This document shows positions 56,937 to 64,000 of a stretch of DNA of 64,000 bases, in pieces. Below the pieces are notes generated by a model. It saw only the letters and a program-made list of their open reading frames with translations, had not been told where the DNA came from and ran no database searches. The DNA comes from Wyeomyia smithii (taxonomy: Eukaryota > Arthropoda > Insecta > Diptera > Culicidae). The stretch lies in the NCBI RefSeq assembly GCF_029784165.1, contig NC_073696.1:49049315-49113314 (forward strand). Direction: 5' to 3'. Position 1 is the first letter of the stretch; each line of letters starts with the position of its first letter. A program made the position numbers and the translations under genes.

Positions 56937-58343
56937 ATGGCCACTGTGTCACAACACGAAGCTGGAACGTCATTGTTTGTTCTGCGGAGACGCTCGATTA
57001 ATCCTACTATCAGCCATGAGGTCGTGACTTAGACGTTCGGTGAAGTATTCACTTTAGAATTTTCATCATTATTATTAATATTATTATTATCATTGTTATT
57101 CTTATAATCATTGTTTTTATTATAATTATTAGTTTACTTCAGGCCCATAAAGAAGCCTCTAAATATTATTCAAATCGGCAAGGACCTGGCAAAACAGTTT
57201 TCGGACGTAACCGAAATTACAAAGGTTAGACCGAACAAACTGCGAGTTGTTGTGAGTAGCTTGAAGCAAGCAAACGCAATTGCTAGCTACGAGCTCCTCA
57301 CGAGAGAGTACCGCGTGTACATCCCTGCCAAGGACGTGAAGATCGACGGTGTAGTTACCGAAGGAAGCCTCACGGTCGATGACATTTTGCGTCACGGGGT
57401 TGGCTGCTTCAAGAACCCCCTGATTCAAGATGTAAAGATACTGGGTGTCAAGCAATTGCATTCAGTATCCATCGAAGAAGGGAAGGAGAAATTCCTCCCT
57501 TCGGATTCCTTCCGTGTAACATTCGCCGGATCCGCACTGCCGGACTACATCTCTTTGGACAGGGTTCGTCTGCCTGTACGCCTGTTCGTACCGCGGGTCA
57601 TGCATTGCCAAAACTGCAAGCAGTTAGGTCATACAGCCACCTACTGCTGCAACAAGGCACGCTGCAGCAAGTGCGGAGGCAATCATGCTGAGACCTCTTG
57701 CAGTGAGGATACTGAAAAGTGTCTTTACTGCGAGGGAACTCGGCATGACCTTTCGGCTTGTCCCGCGTACAAACAGCGCGAGGAAAAAATTAAGCGTTCC
57801 CTCAAGGAACGATCAAAGCGCTCTTTCGCAGAAATGCTGAAGAGTGCTGAGCCACCCTCGACAGGAAACATCTTTTCCTTTTTGCCAACCGATGAGGGTA
57901 CACCTGACGAACCCGTCGAAGGGTGTTCTTATGCCATGCCAGAAGGATCTAGGAAGAGGAGAGTGATCAACTCTCCTAATCTTTCTCGCAAAGGTCGCAA
58001 GATAACCCCTAGCGGAATGACCAATAAGCCAACACAAAAAGGAAGCGGTGAAGAAAAACCGAAGCAAGTACCTCCCGGTTTTAATTTTAAATCAAACCAG
58101 GAGTACCCACCGCTTCCTGGGGCACCAAAAACCCCTCGTGCACCCATTTCTTGATCAGAAGATAAAAAAGAAACAGGGTTCATAAAATTCTCTGATATTG
58201 TGGACTGGATATTTAAAACATTCAACATACCAGATCCCCTACAAAATATTCTTCTTGCCCTTCTTCCTACAGTGAAAACCTTTTTGAAGCAACTAGCAGC
58301 AACTTGGCCCCTCATTTCAGCTATCATATCTTTCGATGACTAA
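56937..58343 (+). pseudogene. ORF1 (nucleic-acid-binding) of I-group element
   Basis: A single frame runs from ATG 56937 (MATVSQHEAGTS) to TAA 58341-58343. It includes a gag-like domain and three knuckles at about residues 223-275: CX2CX4HX4C (CQNCKQLGHTATYC), CX2CX3HX4C (CSKCGGNHAETSC) and CX2CX4HX4C (CLYCEGTRHDLSAC). A basic tail ends in a hydrophobic region (VDWIFKTFNIPDP). Nonsense codons lie at about 57032 (TAG), two TAA within the ATT-rich stretch 57061-57135, and TGA at 58152-58154. Its end overlaps the ORF2 ATG by 8 nt (ATGACTAA). Confidence 0.8.
57061..57135 (+). repeat. ATT/TTA-rich microsatellite inside ORF1
   Basis: Irregular ATT/TTA repeats sit in frame between the ORF1 N-terminus and the conserved RPIKKP segment. 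They encode mainly Leu, with two stops. It seems to replace or expand a normal linker. Confidence 0.75.
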
Positions 58344-58967
58344 TACGGCGAAAAAGGTTAGGAATTTTATCACTATATTACAGTGGAATTGCAGAAGTAT
58401 CATCCCCAAATTCGATCTATTTTCTCATTTAATAAATACATACAATTGTGACGCATTTGCGCTCTGTGAAACCTTTCTCAATTCAAACGATCAACTCAAT
58501 TTCCACGATTTTAACATTATTCGTCGAGATCGAGACTCAAACGGTGGAGGGGTACTTTTAGGGATTAAAAAGTGCTATTCCTTCTTCCGAATCGACCTCC
58601 CCTCGATCTCGAATATTGAAGTTGTTGCCATTCAAACGAATTTGAATGGAAAAGACCTATGCCTTGTTTCGTTATATATCCATCCATCCGCGCGGATTGA
58701 ACAGAAGCAACTTACTGATATAGCAGAGTTGCTTTCCGCGCCTTTTTTGATTTTGGGAGATTTTAACTCTCACTGTTCGCTATGGGGGTCGCTGTACGAC
58801 GACAGCCGATCTTCTTTAATCTATAACTCAATCGACGACTTCAATATGACACTTTTGAATACTGGGGAAGCGACACGTGTACCTAATCCTCCAGCACGCG
58901 AAAGCGTGCTTGACCTATCCCTTTGCTCGACATCACTAGCGTTAGATTGCCAGTGGAAAGTAATCAA

Positions 58968-60624
58968 CCCAGTCCGCACAAATGACATGTTGGTGACCTT
59001 TCAGAGAAGATTTATATTTGTATGAAGAATATGTTCTGTAAATGGTCAGGAATGCTGAAAAAGCGTCGAAAAGGCAGGGCTTAGAGCCTTATACAAACTT
59101 TTAGTAATTGTCACAAAGTGGTTTGTTAGAAATATTCTGCTTTATCGTATTAACAACTTGGTGATATTTATAGGAGAAACCAGAAACGTTTCTTATTTTC
59201 GAATTGTCACCGCGAGTCGTATTTTCATCAATACATTCATGAATATTTTTGTGGCAAAGTTCTAGAATAAATTATTACAGTCGTGACTATCTATTACAAA
59301 CTATGTTTGTTTTTGATGATGGAAATTAGAAATGGCTGAATGTGTACATATAAACTAATGACATACAACAAGTTGAAATTGCGATAAATGCCTGAAGTCT
59401 TTTCCAAATACATTTTCACTTTCGTGGTGAAAGTATATCGTCTACCTCTTAAAATTTTGATGCGCCCTCAGAAAAACTAGTTTTAGATAATGTTCAGAAA
59501 ATTTTAAATATTCCGGAAACAAAAAAAAAATCATTCCTCTTTTTTATCATTTTTCTGTTCCATACTTCTGGTTTAACATTGTTACAAAATATATGAAAAT
59601 TTTCGAGAAAAATTTACAAATCATATTATGTTATAATTTTATAACATTCACATTTAATGTTTCTAATAACCATCGCCCCCATTTGGATGAACCAAAAAAC
59701 TAAAGGTATTCGTCACCAATAATTTTTGGTGACCTCTCTAAAAAGATTTATTGTTTTCGAGAGTGATTATTTCTAGATTTTTTAATGAAGATCAATTAGT
59801 ACGGGGACTCTTGTGAGACAATACTAATCGAACGTTTGACTGAGGACACATTCCCTCCATATTGAACTAATATTTTCTTTGTTACTTGATTGAAAAAGGG
59901 TAATTACTTGAATTCATGTGACAATGTTAATAAGACATTTTTTAAAAAGAATAACATATTCTTCTTTAACAACATTTGACACATATCTGCTTACAAAAGT
60001 CACGGTGACCAAGCAGTTTCATTTGTCGGTCAAAGTCCAATGTTTACTTTTCCTAATATTTATTCAAACTAAAAGAGGTAATTACCAGTCACCGAGACAA
60101 TGCTAATAGCTTAATAATAATAAAATAATAAATAAAGAGCCACAAATTTTTTTAAACAAATCTTTTGATGTTTATGTGATGTATGTTTTCTCACGAAGGT
60201 CACAATGACTAACTGGGAAAACTATTCCTATGACATGTCACCATGAATTTATTAAAAAACATTCAACGTACCTCTTAACGATTTGGTGACTATTCTAAGA
60301 CAAAATATTTTTTGTTCTTCAAATTAACACCGTGATTTCCTTATGAAAAAATACTTATGCTACCAAAATAAAATAAATCTTTCTGTGACTCTTTAGAGAA
60401 AAATCAATAAATTGTAATTTACTTGTCACAGAGACAAAAATAGGAAATATTTTTTTTCTTGATTGTAGCTTTAGTGTCCTTTGTAAGAAAATTCACACAA
60501 GTTTTTCTATATAAATTAATAGTTACTCTATTACAAAAACTACTTCCATATTTTTTTTAAAACGTTTGGGGGACAATATTGAGACAAAAGGCTTATGTCA
60601 ATTGTGACCCTCGTGCGGATTGGG
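58968..60624. mobile_element. 1.66 kb non-autonomous TIR element nested in endonuclease
   Basis: The ends CCCAGTCCGCAC (58968-58979) and GTGCGGATTGGG (60613-60624) form a 12-bp inverted repeat with one mismatch. Removing it plus one AA restores the endonuclease reading frame exactly between VI and the DPHGSDH motif, consistent with a 2-bp duplication. The interior is AT-rich, non-coding and studded with GTGAC/GTCAC words, often GGTGACC, GTCACGGTGACC or CACCGAGACAAT, spaced through the whole element. The superfamily is unknown to me. Confidence 0.8.
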
Positions 60625-61094
60625 AATGATCCCCACGGTAGTGATCACCTACCAATCGTTATCTCAATTGCTAATGGGTCAACTCCAACGGATCCAATCA
60701 ATATTGCGTATGACCTCACACGTAACATTGATTGGAAGTCCTATGAGAGCATAATATCGCAAAAAATCGAGTCCCACGTGGAACTTCCTCCGGAGGAAGA
60801 ATACGCGTTCCTTTCTGGCTTGATCATCGACGCCGCGACTCAAGCTCAGACGAAACCGATACCCGGGGTAACGATTAGACGGCGCCCTCCCTCCAAGTGG
60901 TGGGACAAAGAGTGCTCAGACCTGTACGCGCGGAGGTCCTCGGTGTATTTGGCCTTCCGAGAACAAGGCACTATCGATTTGCTCCGAAAGTACGATGTAC
61001 TGGATAGACAAATGAAGAGCTTGATAAAAGCAAAAAAAACGCGGATACTGGCGGCGGTTTGTGAACGCGTTGTCGAGGGAAACAGCGATGAGTG

Positions 61095-61136
61095 TTTGGG
61101 ATACCGCCTTTGGGATACCGCCTTTGGGATACCGCC
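61095..61136 (+). repeat. Three perfect copies of a 14-bp tandem repeat
   Basis: TTTGGGATACCGCC occurs three times head to tail inside ORF2. The extra 28 bp shift the frame before the RT domain, a clear replication-slippage lesion. Confidence 0.95.
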
Positions 61137-63899
61137 AGGCGCATGCGGAATCGTGACGTTTCGAATGAGTCCGAGGAGTATTCATTTCGCTGGATACTCG
61201 ATTTCGCCAAAAAGGTCTGTCCGGACTCTGTCCCCGAACAGAAGACCTTTCGCGACGCGTTTTTAGTAGCTACGGAAGAGCCTCCATTTTCGATGTTGGA
61301 ATTTTCAATGGCTCTCCTCTCGTGCAACAATAAAGCTCCCGGGTTGGATAGAATTAAATTCAACTTGTTGAAGAATCTACCCGACTCTGCAAAAAGACGC
61401 CTGTTGAACTTGTTCAACAATTTCCTTGAGCTAAACATTGTTCCGCACGACTGGAGGGAGGTAAAAGTCATTGCTATTCAAAAACCCGGAAAACCTGCCT
61501 CTGACCACATTTCTTATAGGCCGATTGCTATGCTCTCTTGCCTCTGGAAATTAATGGAGAAAATGATCCTCTTACGGTTAGACAAATGGGTCGAAACAAA
61601 TGGTTTACTTTCAGATACTCAATTTGGCTTTCGCCGGGGCAAAGGAACGAACGATTGCCTAGCGTTGCTTTCTACTGAAATTCAACTCGCCTTTGCTCGA
61701 AAAGAGCAAATGGCTTCTGCATTCTAGGACATTAAGGGGGCTTTTGACTCTGTCTCTGTTGAAGTTTTAACCAAGAAACTTCATTCGCAGGGACTTTCAC
61801 CAAATTTGAATAATTTGCAAGATACCTTAGACAATTTGTCTGAATGGGCTCTTAAGCTGGGTATCGAATTCTCTCCGGAGAAAACTGAGCTGGTCGATTT
61901 TTTCTAGGAAGCATAACCCAGCTCAGCTGCAGCTCCTACTAACGGGTAAAACGATCTCTCAGGTTTTAGTCGCTAAATATCTCGGGGTCTGGTTCGACTC
62001 TAAATGCACCTGGGCTTGTCATATTAGGTATCTGACACGAAAACGCCAACAGAGGATTAATTTTCTTCGTACGATTACCGGAACCTGGTGGGGAGCCCAC
62101 CCAGGAGACCTTCTAAGGCTTTACCAAACAACGATATTGTCTGTGATTTAGTACGGGTGTTTCTGCTTCCGCTCCGCAGCAAACACACATTTGATCAAAC
62201 TGGAACGAATACAATATCGTTGTTTGCGTGTTGCCTTAGGTTGCATGCAGTCGACCCATACGATGAGTCTTGAAGTGCTAGCGGGTTTTCTTCTGTTGAA
62301 ACATCGTTTTTGGAATCTCTCTTACCGGTTGCTAATTCGATGCACAGTTATGAACCCATTAGTAATTGAAAATTTCGAGAGGTTGGTCGACCTTCAATCT
62401 CAATCCAGATTTATGACTTTATATTTTGACTATATGGCTCAAGATATTAATCCTTCTTCATACGATTCCTCCAATGTCGCACTTTTAGATACTTCTAATA
62501 ATGCTATATTCTTCGACACCACCATGAAACAAGACATTTCTGGTATCCCGGATCAATTGCGACCCCAAGAGATCCCTAAAATTTTTTCCAATAAGTTTAA
62601 ACATGTTAGTTATGATAAAAGGTTTTACACTGACGAATCTAATCTAGATGAGTCCACTGGCTTTGGTGTTTTCCACGAAAATTTCACCGCCTCCTACAAA
62701 CTCGATGCTCCTGCTTCCGTGTACGTCGCAGAACTTGCTGCCATTCAGTACTCTCTTTGGATCATCGAAACCCTGCCCATAGACCACTACTTCATCTTCA
62801 CAGACAGTCTCAGTGCCATTGAGGCTCTGTGATCGATGAAGACTGTGAAGCACACCCCGTATTTCCTGGGGAAAATACGGCGGTTTTTAAGTGCTTCAAC
62901 AGATAAAAATTACTGGGTTACCTTAGCGTGGGTCCCTTCTCATTGTTTCATTCCGGGCAATGAAAAGGCTGACGCTTTAGCTAAGGTGGGTGCTATTGAT
63001 GGCGATATTTATAGTAGACCAATTGCTTATGATGAATTTTATAGCATTTTGCGTCAGAGAACACTCAACAGTTGGCAATCATCATCGAACTCAGATGAAC
63101 TGGGACGGTGGCTACATTCCATTTTTCCTAAGGTATCGACGAAAGCATGGTTCAAGGGGTTGGATGTAGGTCGGGACTTCATTCGCGTGATGTCCAGACT
63201 TATGTCCAATCACTATACGTTAAACACGCATCTCTTTCGTATAGGGCTTGTAGACAGTAATCACTGCGTTTGTGGCGATGGCTACCATGACATCGAGCAT
63301 GTTGTTTGGTCGTGTACCGAATACTGTGGTGTTAGGTCCGAGCTTATAGATTCCCTTCGGGCCCGAGGAAAACAACCGAACGTACCCGTTAGAGACATTC
63401 TGGGAAGCGGTGATCTCCAGTACATGACACAGCTATACGGGTTTATAAAAAATTCTGGCATTAAAATTTGATTTCTTTTATCTATTTGCTAGAATACAAT
63501 TTCTGTCACAAACTGAAAGAGAATGATACACCCGGCTGGAGACACCAAAACGAAGACTCGGCATCTCTATATTTACGCAGACACCTCAGACCAAAACTGC
63601 TCAAATAGAACATCACTGGTTAGCCACGTACAAATGAATACATTCTGTAATATAAAATAGTTAAAAATAAAATCGTAACACCCCTCCTCTCACCTTAAAT
63701 CCCCACTAGCTCGTAGTCGGCCGCGAGAGTAAAAAAAGGCCTCCCTCTTTTCCCTGCTAATTAAGAATTTAAAAAAAATGTACTTGGCTCAGTTAAACAT
63801 AAATTGTATCGTGCCGTGTCAAATAAACTATTTAAAAACCAAAAAAAAAATTGTACCTAACCTAGTGCTGCAAGAATATGTTTATTGCTCACAAAATAG

Positions 63900-64000
63900 A
63901 AAAGGGTAGAACTACTTTGGATGTACCACTTTCTTCAGCAGACCATCCTGGCGGAAAACTTTTTATTCTATTGAAAAAGGGTTAAACTACAATGGATGGA
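63900..64000 (+). repeat. TGGACCAC-family repeat resumes after the I-group element
   Basis: GGATGTACCACTTTC, CAGACCATCCTGGCGG and AAACTACAATGGATGGA resemble words of the 55.83-56.61 kb block. It runs off the window edge. Confidence 0.45.

Larger units (their letters stand above)
58336..63471 (+). pseudogene. ORF2 (EN-RT-RNase H) of I-group element
   Basis: Starts ATG 58336. Endonuclease: LQWNCRSI, CETFL, LGDFNSHCSLWG, then the 58968-60624 insertion, then GSDHLPI. RT: YRPIAMLSCLWKLMEK, DTQFGFRRGKGTNDC, DIKGAFDSV; the segment carrying the catalytic Y/FADD is deleted near 61812. RNase H: YTDES (Gly to Glu beside the first Asp), AELAAI, FTDSLSAIEAL and NEKADALAK keep the four acidic positions. 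Further lesions are an A8 slip at 61032-61039, a 28-nt tandem expansion at 61095-61136, TAG 61725-61727, a frameshift near 61900, TAG 62149-62151 and TGA 62830-62832. Clearly dead. Confidence 0.88.
56640..63850 (+). mobile_element. I-group non-LTR retrotransposon, near full length, heavily damaged
   Basis: GC-richer 5' UTR, ORF1 with three zinc knuckles, ORF2 with APE endonuclease, reverse transcriptase and RNase H, then a 3' UTR ending GTGCCGTGTCAAATAAACTA and an A-rich tail to about 63850. An RNase H domain with this layout places it in the I group (I, Loner or Outcast-like; not resolved). It has lost function through a nested 1.66 kb element, a microsatellite expansion, tandem expansion, deletion of the RT active site and several nonsense codons. 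The 5' boundary is approximate and no target duplication was found. Confidence 0.85.

Noticed and set aside
1..64000. CRISPR array, rRNA or bacterial-type operon
   Set aside because: No regularly spaced identical repeats, no rRNA-like sequence; content is typical of an insect genome.

Overview
This window looks like intergenic or intronic DNA from a culicine mosquito, most likely Aedes. The evidence is a Juan-family Jockey-clade retrotransposon, an ITmD37E (DD37E) mariner-like transposase fossil, I-clade and RTE-clade non-LTR debris, a CR1/L2-like non-LTR element with a PHD finger in ORF1, and many TIR, MITE and foldback elements in AT-rich DNA. I could not recognise a complete host gene. Two short stretches, near 48.3-48.5 kb and 51.9 kb, are weak candidates for host exons.

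Layout. 1-2.4 kb has no gene. 2.4-6.8 kb holds a minus-strand CR1/L2-like element with an intact ORF1 and a damaged EN-RT ORF2. 6.8-14.4 kb is mostly unannotated, with a SINE copy at 13.3 kb. 14.4-16.9 kb has the mariner fossil followed by clustered MITE copies. 20.5-31.9 kb is a dense patchwork: a hAT-like end, clusters of CGAAATTTCG, a 1.03 kb TIR element, a foldback element, a long T-rich low-complexity tract, three TIR/MITE elements, and a 99-bp dead-on-arrival retrocopy with a clean 14-bp target duplication. 33.2-37.6 kb is a near full-length Juan-like element with a poly(A) tail and a 13-bp target duplication. 38.5-39.4 kb is a MITE split by SINEs, and 40.4-41.4 kb is a 1.08 kb foldback. 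41.5-47.2 kb contains minus-strand RTE, I and RNase H fragments and another MITE. 55.6-56.6 kb has a palindromic MITE and a TGGACCAC repeat block. 56.6-63.85 kb is a near full-length I-group element (ORF1, then EN-RT-RNase H ORF2), interrupted by a 1.66 kb TIR element and inactivated many times.

How the parts relate. Each autonomous retroelement carries a nucleic-acid-binding ORF1 and an EN-RT ORF2, but couples the two ORFs differently. The Juan-like and I-group copies have overlapping ORFs in different frames. In the CR1-like element both ORFs are in the SAME frame and are separated only by UAG followed directly by CAG CUA, an exact match to the TMV-type UAG-CAR-YYA leaky-stop context. ORF2 has no in-frame AUG upstream of its first endonuclease motif. 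Expression of ORF2 by stop-codon readthrough is therefore the most interesting hypothesis in the window. The other elements mainly record nested insertion and decay.
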